A stretch of DNA of 64,000 nucleotides, taken from the NCBI GenBank assembly GCA_934465295.1, contig CAKSKU010000015.1, forward strand, positions 3,093 through 67,092, written 5' to 3'. The DNA is from an uncultured Oscillospiraceae bacterium (GTDB lineage Bacteria; Bacillota; Clostridia; Oscillospirales; Ruminococcaceae). Each line of letters begins with the position of its first letter. Positions within the stretch are counted from its first letter, which is position 1. The notes under the pieces are model-generated. The model made no database searches, had not been told where the DNA came from, and saw only the letters and a program-made list of their open reading frames with translations. Below, piece after piece: positions 44,156-54,250 of this stretch. Made by a program: the position numbers and the translations under genes.

Positions 44156-45253
44156 ATGAAAAAGGAAGTTTTAACGGCAGTAATGGCGGCGGCGATGCTT
44201 TTATCGGCGGCAGGCTGTTCATCATCAACGGCAGACACAACGGCATCGGACACGGTCTCCGAAACGACGACAGCGAACAACGCAGGAATGGGCGGACTGA
44301 AAAACGCCGCATCGGCAGACAAGGTATCGGACGATGAAGCCGCTATCCTTGTAACGGGCGAGGATTATCCTCTTACGGTCCGTGATTATCTCAAATATGA
44401 AACGACAGTCGAAACAATGCCCGAAAGGGTCGCAGTTCTTTCGGGAACGCCGCTCAACGTCTGGTACGACCTCGGCGGAAAATCGATATGCACCTCCGAT
44501 GTCAGCGACAATATCCGTCTTACCGAGGGCTATGAGGACGAAATAAGGGCGCTTCCGCAGATTGGACCTGTTTATTCTATCGATATGGAATCGGTAATTG
44601 CACAGGAACCCGACCTCATTATTGCACAGGTCGGAACGCAGTCCACACAAAGCTCGAAGCTTCGTGAAATGGGTTATAGCGTTATCCAGACACACATGAG
44701 AGGCTTCTCCGATGTTGTTGATACATACCGTGCATTCGGAAAGCTTCTCGGTCAGAGCGAGCTTGCCGAACAGCGCATCACAGAGCTTGAAAACGGCAAA
44801 AAGGAGATAACCGACAAGCTCCCCGATGATGATATTTCCGTTGTTATCCTTTATGTTACCTCGAAATCCCTTGCGGTAAAGCTTGACAACAGCATCGCAG
44901 GCGATATTGCGCAGATACTGGAGCTTGACAACATCGCATCGGGACTTGCACCAGACACGGTAGGTTCGGAAACAACTCCGCTCGATATCGAATACATCGT
45001 TGAAAAAGACCCAGACTATGTTCTTGTAACAACGATGATATCGAGCAATGAAGAGGCGAAAAAGACCGTTGAGGAACAGTTCGCATCGAACCCTGCATGG
45101 AGTTCCGTAAACGCTATAAACGAGGGCAGAGTTATCTATCTTCCTCAGCAGTATTATCTCTACAATGCAGGTCCTTACTATGTTGATGCGATAAAGTATA
45201 TGGCACAGAGCATTTACCCCGAAATATACGGAGAGGTGGAAGAAACATTCTGA
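44156..45253 (+). CDS. second metal-chelate ABC transporter substrate-binding lipoprotein
   Basis: 365 residues; lipobox SAAGC (Cys21) then a Thr/Ser-rich linker. Class III binding-protein fold with IGPVYSIDMESVIAQEPDLI and ASNPAWSSVNAINEGRVIYL. It is distinct from the first binding protein of the operon. The stop TGA overlaps the next ATG by one base. With the next two genes it forms a second FecBCD-type importer; substrate may be cobalt, a corrinoid precursor or another chelate. Confidence 0.85.
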   Translation: MKKEVLTAVMAAAMLLSAAGCSSSTADTTASDTVSETTTANNAGMGGLKNAASADKVSDDEAAILVTGEDYPLTVRDYLKYETTVETMPERVAVLSGTPLNVWYDLGGKSICTSDVSDNIRLTEGYEDEIRALPQIGPVYSIDMESVIAQEPDLIIAQVGTQSTQSSKLREMGYSVIQTHMRGFSDVVDTYRAFGKLLGQSELAEQRITELENGKKEITDKLPDDDISVVILYVTSKSLAVKLDNSIAGDIAQILELDNIASGLAPDTVGSETTPLDIEYIVEKDPDYVLVTTMISSNEEAKKTVEEQFASNPAWSSVNAINEGRVIYLPQQYYLYNAGPYYVDAIKYMAQSIYPEIYGEVEETF

Positions 45254-46245
45254 TGGAGAAAACTGCTTTCAGAGAAACGACCTCGTTCAAAGTCATAGTC
45301 CTTGTCGTTCTTGCGGCGGCGGTCGTGTTTGCATTTATCCTCGGAAACGTTGTCGGAACGATGGATATTTCCGTTTCGGACATAGTGAACACTATCTCTG
45401 GCGACCATACGGGAACGAACAATAAGGTAATATGGAATATCCGACTTCCGAGAATGATACTTGCCGCTCTGGTAGGGATCAACCTTGCGCTCTCGGGTTC
45501 GATGCTTCAGGGCGTTATGAAAAATCCGCTCGCCGACCCGTCCATTATCGGAATAAGCAGCGGAGCAGGTCTTTTCGGCATACTTATACTTGTAGTGTTT
45601 CCGCAGTGGCAGAACCTTGTCCCGATAGTGGCATTCGCAGGGGCAATGCTTGCGGCGGTGATAATATATCTTCTTGCGTGGAAAGGCGGCATCGACCCGA
45701 CAAGAATCGTGCTTTCGGGTGTTGCGGTTTCGGAGCTTTTCGGTGCGGGAATTTCCGCAATACTTGTATTTTTCAGCGACAGAGTTCACGGCGCACTCAC
45801 GTTCATGAACGGCAGCCTTTCCTCACGAAGCTGGGGCGAGGTGCGGACGATACTGCCTTACACTGTCGCAGGTCTGCTGCTTGCGCTCATCTTCGCCGAC
45901 AAGCTGAATATACTTGTCCTCGGCGATGATACGGCAAGAGGGCTTGGACTTAATGTTGAGCTTACAAGGCTTGGATTTACGGCGCTTGCGGCGCTTCTTG
46001 CGGCATCTGCGGTAAGCGTTGTCGGTCTGCTCGGCTTTGTCGGACTTATCGTTCCACACAGCATAAGGCTTATCCTCGGCAACAATTACAAGATAATGTT
46101 CCCTGCGACTGCACTCCTCGGAGCGGCGCTTGTAATGCTGAGTGATACCTTTGCACGAACAGTTCTGAGCCCGACAGAAATCCCCGTCGGAATAGTAATG
46201 GCAGTGCTGGGAGTTCCGTTCTTCCTGTATCTGTTAAGAAAGTAG
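45253..46245 (+). CDS. FecCD-family ABC transporter permease, second system
   Basis: 330 residues, about nine to ten helices, with RLPRMILAALVGINLALSGS, KNPLADPSIIGISSGAG and GFVGLIVPHSIR. It starts within the stop codon of the binding-protein gene (TGATG). Clear homologue of the other permease in the operon but divergent, so not a recent duplication. Confidence 0.9.
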   Translation: MEKTAFRETTSFKVIVLVVLAAAVVFAFILGNVVGTMDISVSDIVNTISGDHTGTNNKVIWNIRLPRMILAALVGINLALSGSMLQGVMKNPLADPSIIGISSGAGLFGILILVVFPQWQNLVPIVAFAGAMLAAVIIYLLAWKGGIDPTRIVLSGVAVSELFGAGISAILVFFSDRVHGALTFMNGSLSSRSWGEVRTILPYTVAGLLLALIFADKLNILVLGDDTARGLGLNVELTRLGFTALAALLAASAVSVVGLLGFVGLIVPHSIRLILGNNYKIMFPATALLGAALVMLSDTFARTVLSPTEIPVGIVMAVLGVPFFLYLLRK

Positions 46246-46251
46246 GCGCTT

Positions 46252-47043
46252 ATGGAAAAGACTATCTTATCGGTGAGAAACCTTTGCGCAGGCTACCGAA
46301 ATTACCGTATCCTTGACGGGATAAGCCTTGATATCGAGCGTGGGAAAATTTATTCCATCATAGGTCCGAACGGCTGCGGAAAAACAACTCTTATAAGAGC
46401 GATGAGCCGAAATCTTCGTCCCGAAAGCGGAGAAGTCCTGCTTGACGGAAAGGATATTTTCCGCACGAATACAAAGCTTGTCGCACAGAAAATGGCTGTT
46501 TTGTGCCAGAATGATACGAGTATGAGCGACATAACAGTAAAAACGCTTGTCGAATACGGCAGATACGCACATAAAAAATGGTGGGCAGGCTCGGACGGCG
46601 ATGATAAAAGCATCGTTGAATGGGCGATAGAGCGCACAGGTATGACAAAGCTCCAGAACCGCAAAATAAACGCTCTCTCGGGCGGCGAAAGACAGCGTGC
46701 AAGAATAGCAATGGCGATAGCGCAGAAGCCCGAGATAATGCTCCTTGACGAGCCGACGACCTATCTCGACATTGCGCACCAGCTTGAAATAATGGAGCTT
46801 GTGGCTGCGCTCAACCGTGAAGAGGGGATAACCGTTGTAATGGTTCTCCACGATATGAACCATGCGGCGAGATATTCGGACGAGCTTATTCTTGTCAACA
46901 ACAGCAAGATACATACTATTGGCACTCCGAATGAGCTTATCGAAAACGGCGAGCTGGAAAACGTTTTTTGTGTTGAAGCGGAGATACTTGCCGACACCGA
47001 GGACAATTCGCCCGTATTTTATGCAAAGAGGAAAAAGCAATGA
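46252..47043 (+). CDS. ABC transporter ATPase, second system
   Basis: 263 residues with Walker A GPNGCGKTT, signature LSGGERQRARIAM, Walker B EIMLLDEP and switch His (VLHDMN). Completes the second importer. Its stop overlaps the cobN start (ATGA at 47040-47043). Confidence 0.9.
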   Translation: MEKTILSVRNLCAGYRNYRILDGISLDIERGKIYSIIGPNGCGKTTLIRAMSRNLRPESGEVLLDGKDIFRTNTKLVAQKMAVLCQNDTSMSDITVKTLVEYGRYAHKKWWAGSDGDDKSIVEWAIERTGMTKLQNRKINALSGGERQRARIAMAIAQKPEIMLLDEPTTYLDIAHQLEIMELVAALNREEGITVVMVLHDMNHAARYSDELILVNNSKIHTIGTPNELIENGELENVFCVEAEILADTEDNSPVFYAKRKKQ

Positions 47044-50000
47044 AATTTACATTTATAACCGTTTCTGCGCCGTCGGTAAAATGCCTTATGAAAGCGGCAA
47101 GGGAAGTTCAAAAGCTTGAACCCGAGCTGCTTGACCTGCGGCTTTACTATGCGGTCACGGACTACGGAAAGGAAAAGACCGCACGGCTCATCTCCGATAT
47201 AAAGACCTCCGATATGGTTTTCGTTGACCTTATGGGAAGTCCCGTTGAAACGATAAAAGCCGTTTATGAGGGACTTAAGGAATGTAAGGGCGACATTATC
47301 CCTTACGGCAATTCCGCAAGAGAATATATGAAGCTTGGCAGCTTTTCCACAGCCTCGATGAAAGCCTCGGGCGGAAAGAAGCCCGATATGGCTGCGATGA
47401 AAAAGATGCAGTCAATGGCAGAAGCAATGGGAAAAATTATGCCCGGCAAAATGCGTGATATGCGCAACTATTCGCTTATATGCAAGTATTTCTACGTTGC
47501 CGATTATACGAATATCCTCAATATGCTGTACCTTATCCTGCGTGAATACGGCGGCGCAAAAAAACTCCCGAAGCCGTCCGAGCCGAGGGAAGTTCCTGCG
47601 GCTTCTGTTTGCAGAGCCAAGGATATGAAATATTACGGCAGCTATGATGAATTTTCGGCTGATTTCCCGTTCGATGAAGGAAAACCCGTCATTGCCCTTT
47701 TATACTACGGTCATATCTATCCGATGGATTATTCGGGCGCAGTAGGCGAGATCGCCGAGCGCCTGCAAAAGAGCGCAAACGTCCTGCCTGTCGCAGTTTC
47801 GGGTATGGACAGCATCAATGACGGAACGCTGAAAAAGCTGCTGACGGAATTTTTGCCGAAACAGCCCGAGCTGATAATGAACTGTATGTCATTCCGTCTG
47901 AGCGCAGGACCTATGGGCGGAAATATCTCCGCAGGAACGGATATGCTGAAGGAACTCAACGTTCCGTATCTGCACCCGTTCTTTATGTCAAGGCGCACGG
48001 AAAAGGAATGGCTCGATTCGGTTCAGGGCAACACGCCCTCGGAAACTCTCATTTCGGTGATGCTGCCCGAGCAGGACGGCGCAGTTCTGACGCTTCCTGT
48101 CGGCGCAAAGACCGAACCCGTTTATGATGAAGAGTTTGACGTTACCTCCGATGAGATAAAAATTATCGGGGAACGTCTTGAAGCACTTGCCGACCGTGCG
48201 GAAAAGTTCATTTCACTTCGCAGAAAGGCAAATTCGGAGAAGAAAATTGCGATAATATGCTATAACTATCCACCGGGAGAAGCCAACGTTTTCGGCGGAG
48301 CTTTCCTCGATACTTTTCAGTCGGTATCATCAATGCTTTCCCTGCTGAAAAACAGCGGCTACACCTCCGAAGATGTTTCAGCGGAAAAGCTTATGTCCGA
48401 CTTTATAAACGGCGGAACAGTCAATTCGGGCAAGTATTTCGACAACGGAAATATGCCGAAATATCCGCTTTCCGACTATAAAAAGTTCCTGAACGGCTTT
48501 GCGGACAAAGAAGCCGTTATAAATGCTTGGGGCGAGCCGAGCGGTGAAATAATGACCGATGAAAACGGCGATTTTCTTATCCCTGCGGCGACCTACGGCA
48601 ATATTCTTGTCGGTTTGCAGCCGTCAAGGGGCGTTCACGAGGACACAGACAAGCTTTATCACGATAAATCGATACCTCCGCACCACCAGTACATAGCTTT
48701 CTACAAATATCTGCACGACAAGTTCGGCGCAGATGCCGTTATCCATGTCGGAACTCACGGAACGCTCGAATTTTTAAAGGGCAAGGAGTGCGGAATGAGC
48801 GGAATGTGCTACCCCGATATCCTTATGGGCGATATGCCGCATTTTTACCTTTATTACTGCGGAAATCCGTCCGAGGCAACTATTGCAAAGCGACGTTCAC
48901 ACGCTTCGCTCATAGGCTATCAGCCGCCCGTTTTCGTGCAGAGCGGACTTTACGGCGAATATGCCGAGCTTTCCGCAATGCTTGACGAATATCATCATCA
49001 GCTTTCGTTCTCGGAAAGTGCCGCTTCGGAGGTCAAGCAGAACATCGTAACACTTGCGGAAAAGCTGAACCTGCCGACCGAGCTTGAAGAACTCGAATCG
49101 GAGCTTTACCGCCTTAACAGCTCGCTCATACCGAAAGGACTTCACATTTTCGGTCAGGATTATTCGGATGAAGAAGCGCTTTGCTATGTCCGTGAACTGC
49201 TTAAAAAGCCGCACGATGATGTTCCGTCACTTAACGAAGCTGCCGCAGAGGAGCTTGGCGAAGACTTAGCGCAGGCGGAGGAGAGCGGCGGAGAAAAGCT
49301 TCGCAGGATAAATGTGCTTGCGGAGAAATATTTCGATGAAAATTTAAGTGCTGAAAATGTTCCCGAAAAGCTTCGCACCGCAATTGGATTCGGACGTAAA
49401 AAGTACAACGAAATAAAGCACAACGCCGAAAATGAGCAGCTGCTGAACGCACTTTCGGGCGGATATATCCCTGCAAAAGCGGCAGGCGATATCTACCGCA
49501 GTCCCGAAGTTCTGCCGTCGGGGTATAATCTTTATCAGTTCGACCAGCGTTTTGTTCCGACTCTGACGGCGTATCAGCGTGGAGTGAGGACGGCTGAAAA
49601 TACGATAAAGACCTATTTCAACGAGTACGGAGCTTACCCGAACTCAACGGCGGTTATCTTGTGGGGATTGGAGACCTCACGCACCCACGGCGAAACTATC
49701 GGTCAGATAATGGGTTACCTCGGCGCACGTCTTGCAAAGGGCAATTCCGCTTGGAACCCGAAGTATGAGCTTATCCCGATCGAAGAACTCGGCAGACCGA
49801 GAATTGACGTTACAATAAATATCTGCGGATTTTTCCGTGACCTTTTCCCGAATCTGATCGACAATCTTGACGACCTGCTTCACCTTGTGAACGAAGCCGA
49901 CGAAACGCCCGAGCAGAACTATATGAAAGCGAACTCGGCAAAGCTTTATTCCTATCTCCTCGACAAAGGCTATGACGAGGAAGAAGCCGCTTCGCTCTCC

Positions 50001-50720
50001 GTTACAAGAATTTTCGGACCCCGTGAGGGCGAGTACGGAACGGGTCTTACTTCGTTGATCGAAACAAAGGCTTGGGAAAAGGAAGAACAGCTCGGAAGCC
50101 AATTCCTCACCTCGCTCCATTATGCATACAGCCGCAAGATGCACGGCGGCGATACAGCCGACCTTTACGAGCAGAATCTTAAAAGCGTTGAGATAGTTTC
50201 ACAGGTTCGTGACAACAACGAATATGAGATGACCGACCTCGATCACTACTATGAATTTTTCGGCGGCTTGGCGAAGTCGGTCGAAATGGTAAAGGGCAGA
50301 AAAGCCGTAATGTTCGTCACCGATACAACGGGCGCAGTTCCCATAACGGAATCGGCGGAAAAAGCCGTTGCAAAGGGCATACGCACGAGGGTTCTCAACC
50401 CGAAGTGGATAGACGGAATGTTGGCGCATAAATATCACGGTGCGCAGAAGATTGCCGAACGCTTCGAGAACGTTATGGGACTTGCGGCAACTACGGGCGC
50501 AGTCGAGCAGTGGGTCTACAACGACCTCTGCGAAAAATATGCGCAGGACGAAGAGATGCGCCGCCGAATGGCTGAAAATAATCCTTACGCTTATATGGAT
50601 ATCCTCGAGCAGATGGAGGAATACAGCCGCCGAGGCTATTGGAATGCGACAGAAGAACAGCTTGAAGCGATACGCAAGGCTTATCTTGAAACAGAAAATA
50701 CGATCGAAGGTGAAAGCTGA
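47040..50720 (+). CDS. cobN: CobN-type cobaltochelatase large subunit
   Basis: 1,226 residues, the usual CobN/BchH size. Family landmarks include HVGTHGTLEFLKGKECGMSG (near 568), QPSRGVHEDTDKLYHD and the C-terminal METHCD-like YEFFGGLAKSVEMVKGRK. In aerobic bacteria CobN with CobS and CobT inserts Co into hydrogenobyrinate a,c-diamide at the cost of ATP. Here the two following genes encode ChlI- and ChlD-like AAA partners instead of CobST. Overlaps both neighbours by one to four bases. Metal specificity is inferred from the B12-riboswitch operon; magnesium chelation is unlikely because no chlorophyll genes are present. Confidence 0.92.
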   Translation: MKFTFITVSAPSVKCLMKAAREVQKLEPELLDLRLYYAVTDYGKEKTARLISDIKTSDMVFVDLMGSPVETIKAVYEGLKECKGDIIPYGNSAREYMKLGSFSTASMKASGGKKPDMAAMKKMQSMAEAMGKIMPGKMRDMRNYSLICKYFYVADYTNILNMLYLILREYGGAKKLPKPSEPREVPAASVCRAKDMKYYGSYDEFSADFPFDEGKPVIALLYYGHIYPMDYSGAVGEIAERLQKSANVLPVAVSGMDSINDGTLKKLLTEFLPKQPELIMNCMSFRLSAGPMGGNISAGTDMLKELNVPYLHPFFMSRRTEKEWLDSVQGNTPSETLISVMLPEQDGAVLTLPVGAKTEPVYDEEFDVTSDEIKIIGERLEALADRAEKFISLRRKANSEKKIAIICYNYPPGEANVFGGAFLDTFQSVSSMLSLLKNSGYTSEDVSAEKLMSDFINGGTVNSGKYFDNGNMPKYPLSDYKKFLNGFADKEAVINAWGEPSGEIMTDENGDFLIPAATYGNILVGLQPSRGVHEDTDKLYHDKSIPPHHQYIAFYKYLHDKFGADAVIHVGTHGTLEFLKGKECGMSGMCYPDILMGDMPHFYLYYCGNPSEATIAKRRSHASLIGYQPPVFVQSGLYGEYAELSAMLDEYHHQLSFSESAASEVKQNIVTLAEKLNLPTELEELESELYRLNSSLIPKGLHIFGQDYSDEEALCYVRELLKKPHDDVPSLNEAAAEELGEDLAQAEESGGEKLRRINVLAEKYFDENLSAENVPEKLRTAIGFGRKKYNEIKHNAENEQLLNALSGGYIPAKAAGDIYRSPEVLPSGYNLYQFDQRFVPTLTAYQRGVRTAENTIKTYFNEYGAYPNSTAVILWGLETSRTHGETIGQIMGYLGARLAKGNSAWNPKYELIPIEELGRPRIDVTINICGFFRDLFPNLIDNLDDLLHLVNEADETPEQNYMKANSAKLYSYLLDKGYDEEEAASLSVTRIFGPREGEYGTGLTSLIETKAWEKEEQLGSQFLTSLHYAYSRKMHGGDTADLYEQNLKSVEIVSQVRDNNEYEMTDLDHYYEFFGGLAKSVEMVKGRKAVMFVTDTTGAVPITESAEKAVAKGIRTRVLNPKWIDGMLAHKYHGAQKIAERFENVMGLAATTGAVEQWVYNDLCEKYAQDEEMRRRMAENNPYAYMDILEQMEEYSRRGYWNATEEQLEAIRKAYLETENTIEGES

Positions 50721-51745
50721 TGGATAAAAAAGCATACTTCCCGTTCACGGCGATAGTCGGACAGGAAAAAATGAAGCGTGCGCTGATACTCAACCTTATC
50801 AACCCTGCACTCGGCGGCGTTCTTATCAAGGGCGAAAAGGGAACGGCGAAGTCAACGGCTGTCCGTGCGCTGACCGAGGTTCTTCCGGAACGTGAAGAAG
50901 TCGAGAACTGCCCGTTTTCCTGCGACCCGCACGACAGAAGCTGTCAGTGCGAAAGCTGCCGAAGCAAGGAGAATCTAACCGCTGTAAAAAGGCGAATGAG
51001 GGTAGTTGACCTCCCCGTGAGTGCGACCGAGGACAGAGTTGTCGGAACGCTCGATATCGAGAGGGCGCTCAAAACGGGTGAAAAGCAATTTGAACCCGGT
51101 ATCCTCGCCGAGGCCAACCGCAATATTCTTTACGTTGATGAAATAAATCTGCTTGACGATCACGTTGTCGATGTTATTCTCGACTCGGCGGCAATGGGCG
51201 TGAACACGGTCGAGCGTGAGGGCGTTTCATTCAGCCACCCTGCACGGTTCGTACTCGTCGGAACGATGAACCCCGAGGAGGGCGACCTTCGTCCTCAGCT
51301 GCTCGACCGCTTCGGTCTTGTTGTCGATGTCAAGGGCGAGACCGACATTGAAATGCGCACCGAGGTCGTAAAGCGTTATCTTGAATATGAGCTTGACCCC
51401 GAAGCTTTTCTTGAAAAACAGAGACCCGAGCAGGAAAAGCTTCGCAATAAAATAAGCGAAGCGCAGAAGCTTCTCCGAAACCTGACATACTCGGACGAAA
51501 TACTTCGCCTTGCCGCAGAGATATCCGTTTCGCTCGGTGTTGACGGGCATCGTGCCGATATTTCGATGATAAAAACAGCCTGCACCAATGCGGCTTATGA
51601 GGGCAGAGATCACGTTTCGGGCGAGGATATGAAGCTTGCGGCGGAGCTTGTTCTTCCGCACAGAATGAGGCGAAAGCCGTTCGAGGAACAGCGAATGGAC
51701 ATCACCGCCGTTTTTGAGATGATAGAAAGCCGTGAGGGAATATGA
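50720..51745 (+). CDS. ChlI/BchI-like AAA+ chelatase subunit
   Basis: 341 residues. Walker A GEKGTAKST (38-46), Walker B NILYVDEINLL, sensor and arginine-finger segments (GTMNPEEGDLRPQLLDRFG). A cysteine cluster (Cys64, 68, 75, 77, 80) lies in the N-terminal insertion, more Cys-rich than is needed for ATPase activity and able to bind a metal. It starts within the cobN stop (TGATG) and its stop overlaps the next start. Motor subunit powering CobN. Confidence 0.9.
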   Translation: MDKKAYFPFTAIVGQEKMKRALILNLINPALGGVLIKGEKGTAKSTAVRALTEVLPEREEVENCPFSCDPHDRSCQCESCRSKENLTAVKRRMRVVDLPVSATEDRVVGTLDIERALKTGEKQFEPGILAEANRNILYVDEINLLDDHVVDVILDSAAMGVNTVEREGVSFSHPARFVLVGTMNPEEGDLRPQLLDRFGLVVDVKGETDIEMRTEVVKRYLEYELDPEAFLEKQRPEQEKLRNKISEAQKLLRNLTYSDEILRLAAEISVSLGVDGHRADISMIKTACTNAAYEGRDHVSGEDMKLAAELVLPHRMRRKPFEEQRMDITAVFEMIESREGI

Positions 51746-53568
51746 CCCCGTACCCTTTTGCCGCAATAGTCGGGCAGGAAAGGCTGAAGCTTGCGCTGAT
51801 CCTGAATTCGGTAGACCCTGCGGTCGGCGGCGTGCTTATTTCGGGCGAAAAAGGCACGGCAAAATCAACGGCTGTCCGTGCGCTGGCGGCTTTATCGGGG
51901 CGAAAAACGGTCGAGATCCCGCTTAACGTCACCGAGGACAGACTTGTCGGAACGCTCGATCTCACCAATGCTGTAAACAGCGGCGAAAAACGCTTTGAAA
52001 AGGGACTTTTGTACGAAGCGGACGGAAATTTTCTCTATGTTGATGAAATAAATCTGCTCGGAACGCACATTTCGGGGATTCTTGCGGAAGTTATCGCCTC
52101 GCAGGAGAATATCGTGAGCCGTGACGGGATAGGGTATCGCCACCCCTGCCGATGCATACCGATAGGCACGATGAACCCCGAAGAGGGAACGCTCCGACCG
52201 CAGCTGCTTGACAAATTCGGTCTGTTCGTGAACGTTTCGGGTGAGGACGATGTTGAACTTCGCACCGAGGTCATACGCCGCAGGCTCGAATATGAGCTTG
52301 ACCCCGAAAGCTTCTGCAAAAAATTTCAGCCGCAGGAAGAAAAGCTTGCGCAGCAGATCTCCGATGCGAAAAAAAGGCTTGAAAAGCTTGATATTTCCGA
52401 GGAAATTCTGCGGCTCTGCGCACTCACGGCGAACAGCGCATTATGCGAGGGAAACCGATGCGAGATCATCCTCGCCGAAACGGCGAAAGCCTTGTGCGCT
52501 TGGCGAAACGGTGAAAAGGTTTCCGCCGATGATGTTTCCGAAGCGGCAAAGTTCGTTCTTCCGCACCGAATGAGAAACGCTCCGCAGGAGGAAACCGTTC
52601 ATCAGAATACGGAAACTTCCGACAGCGATAATTCACCCGAAAATACGGAGGATAGCCCTCAGACTGAAACCGAGCCGTCGCAGGATACCACCTCGCAGGA
52701 GGAAAATTCCACTGAGCAGAGCGAAAAAGCCGAAGCCGCAGGAGATGAACTTCCGCTTTCGGCGGAGGGGATAAAAACAGCCGCAGGCAAAAACGGCGGC
52801 AGCGGAAAACGAAGCAAAACAATAGCGAACGAAAACAGCGGAAGATATGTCCGAAGCACAGTTCCGCACGGAAAATGCACCGATATTGCGGTCATTCCAA
52901 CGCTCTGCAATGCCGCTTTGAATCAGCGTCAGCGAACGCCCGAAAACGGAATGAAGCTTTCGGTGCGCCCGTCCGATATCCGCAAAAAAATCCGTGAAAA
53001 GCGCACGGGTGCGACGATACTTTTTGTAGTCGATGCAAGCGGTTCAATGGGCGCAAAACGGCGTATGCGTGCGGTAAAAGGCGCAGTAAAAGGACTGCTC
53101 TCCGAGGCTTACAGAAAGCGTGACCGTGTGGGAGTTGTGGCGTTCCGCAGTGACGGCGCACAGACCCTGCTTAACATAACGGGTAGTCCCGAGCTTGCAC
53201 GAAAGTGTATGGACGAGCTTCCGACGGGCGGAAAAACTCCGCTTGCCGCAGGAATAGAGGCGGCGTGTGAACTGCTCCGTGCCGAGCGTATCAGAACGCC
53301 CGATGTGTTACAGTATCTTATCCTTATTTCGGACGGAAAAGCGAACGTTCCGCTGCACAGTGATGACCCGTTCGGGGACGCACTCGCAGCCGCCGAACAA
53401 GTCCGTTTATCGGGCGTGGGCGCAATGGTCCTCGACACCGAGAACAGCTACATAAGGTTCGGCTTCGCCAAGCAGATAGCCGAGCGAATGGATGCACAGT
53501 ACATAAGCCTTGACGAAGTAACAGGTTCGGTTGTCGAAGAAAACGTCCGAAACTTTATTAACGAATGA
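51742..53568 (+). CDS. ChlD/BchD-like AAA+ and VWA chelatase subunit
   Basis: 608 residues: AAA+ domain (about 1-290) with an intact Walker A GEKGTAKST (35-43) and YVDEINLL; an acidic Glu/Thr/Ser linker (about 290-340); a basic connector; then a von Willebrand A domain (about 425-608) with the MIDAS motif DASGSMG. In classical ChlD the ATP site is degenerate, whereas here it looks functional. It bridges the ChlI-like ring to CobN. Followed after 46 bases by the lipoprotein gene. Confidence 0.9.
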   Translation: MTPYPFAAIVGQERLKLALILNSVDPAVGGVLISGEKGTAKSTAVRALAALSGRKTVEIPLNVTEDRLVGTLDLTNAVNSGEKRFEKGLLYEADGNFLYVDEINLLGTHISGILAEVIASQENIVSRDGIGYRHPCRCIPIGTMNPEEGTLRPQLLDKFGLFVNVSGEDDVELRTEVIRRRLEYELDPESFCKKFQPQEEKLAQQISDAKKRLEKLDISEEILRLCALTANSALCEGNRCEIILAETAKALCAWRNGEKVSADDVSEAAKFVLPHRMRNAPQEETVHQNTETSDSDNSPENTEDSPQTETEPSQDTTSQEENSTEQSEKAEAAGDELPLSAEGIKTAAGKNGGSGKRSKTIANENSGRYVRSTVPHGKCTDIAVIPTLCNAALNQRQRTPENGMKLSVRPSDIRKKIREKRTGATILFVVDASGSMGAKRRMRAVKGAVKGLLSEAYRKRDRVGVVAFRSDGAQTLLNITGSPELARKCMDELPTGGKTPLAAGIEAACELLRAERIRTPDVLQYLILISDGKANVPLHSDDPFGDALAAAEQVRLSGVGAMVLDTENSYIRFGFAKQIAERMDAQYISLDEVTGSVVEENVRNFINE

Positions 53569-53614
53569 TCGCCGAAAGGCTTTCATATAAATTTATTTTT
53601 TGGAGGAAGAAAAA

Positions 53615-54247
53615 ATGAAAAAGAAAATTTTTGCTATCGCTGTACTCGCAGCAGTAATGTCAATGACAGCCTGCTCATCAGATCAGGACAGCACAACAAC
53701 TGATACCGAAACAACAACACAGGCAGAGGTTCAGGCTGAGGACACTCAGGCAGAAGAAACAGAAGCGGCTGATGAAACCGAAGCAGAAACAGAAGCTGAA
53801 GCAGAAACAGAAGCAGCAAGCGCAGCAGGCACAGACGTATTTACCGATGAAAACGGCGTTCTCACATACCTTGACACAGCTAACGCTCCTTTTGAGGGCG
53901 CAGGTCTTAAGATCACCGTTGACAAGGCTGCAAAGACTGTAAACTTCGTAAAGACCGACCTTGAAGGTGTAGAAACAGTTGAGTATTACACATTCGATCT
54001 CAACAGCAACACAGTTGAGGAATACTACTTTGTTTCCATGATGGGAACAGGCTTCTACTATACCTTTGACCTTGCCGCAAACGAGATCGTAAAGGTTGAA
54101 GATTCCGACCGCAACGACTCCACACAGAGCACAAAGGACAACGGCAGATACGACAGCGCAAACGACAGAATGAAGGGCGATGTTGAAGCTCTCCAAAATT
54201 ATTTCACCGAAAACTATGGCGTTTCCATAGAAGATATGGTAAAATAA
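53615..54247 (+). CDS. small lipoprotein within the cobalamin operon
   Basis: 210 residues. Signal peptide with lipobox (SMTAC), then a strongly acidic, repetitive Glu/Ala/Thr linker to about residue 70, and a compact domain (about 75-150, TDENGVLTYLDTANAPFEG … YYTFDLNSNTVEEYYF) I do not recognise. ATG 53615 has GGAGGAAG upstream; a TTG at 53600 precedes that site and is rejected. Codon choice is richer in ACA/GCA/GAA than its neighbours. It sits between the chelatase and cbiD genes in the same direction with three bases to cbiD, so it is expressed with the pathway. Possible roles: metal or corrinoid capture at the surface. Confidence 0.75.
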   Translation: MKKKIFAIAVLAAVMSMTACSSDQDSTTTDTETTTQAEVQAEDTQAEETEAADETEAETEAEAETEAASAAGTDVFTDENGVLTYLDTANAPFEGAGLKITVDKAAKTVNFVKTDLEGVETVEYYTFDLNSNTVEEYYFVSMMGTGFYYTFDLAANEIVKVEDSDRNDSTQSTKDNGRYDSANDRMKGDVEALQNYFTENYGVSIEDMVK

Positions 54248-54250
54248 GCT

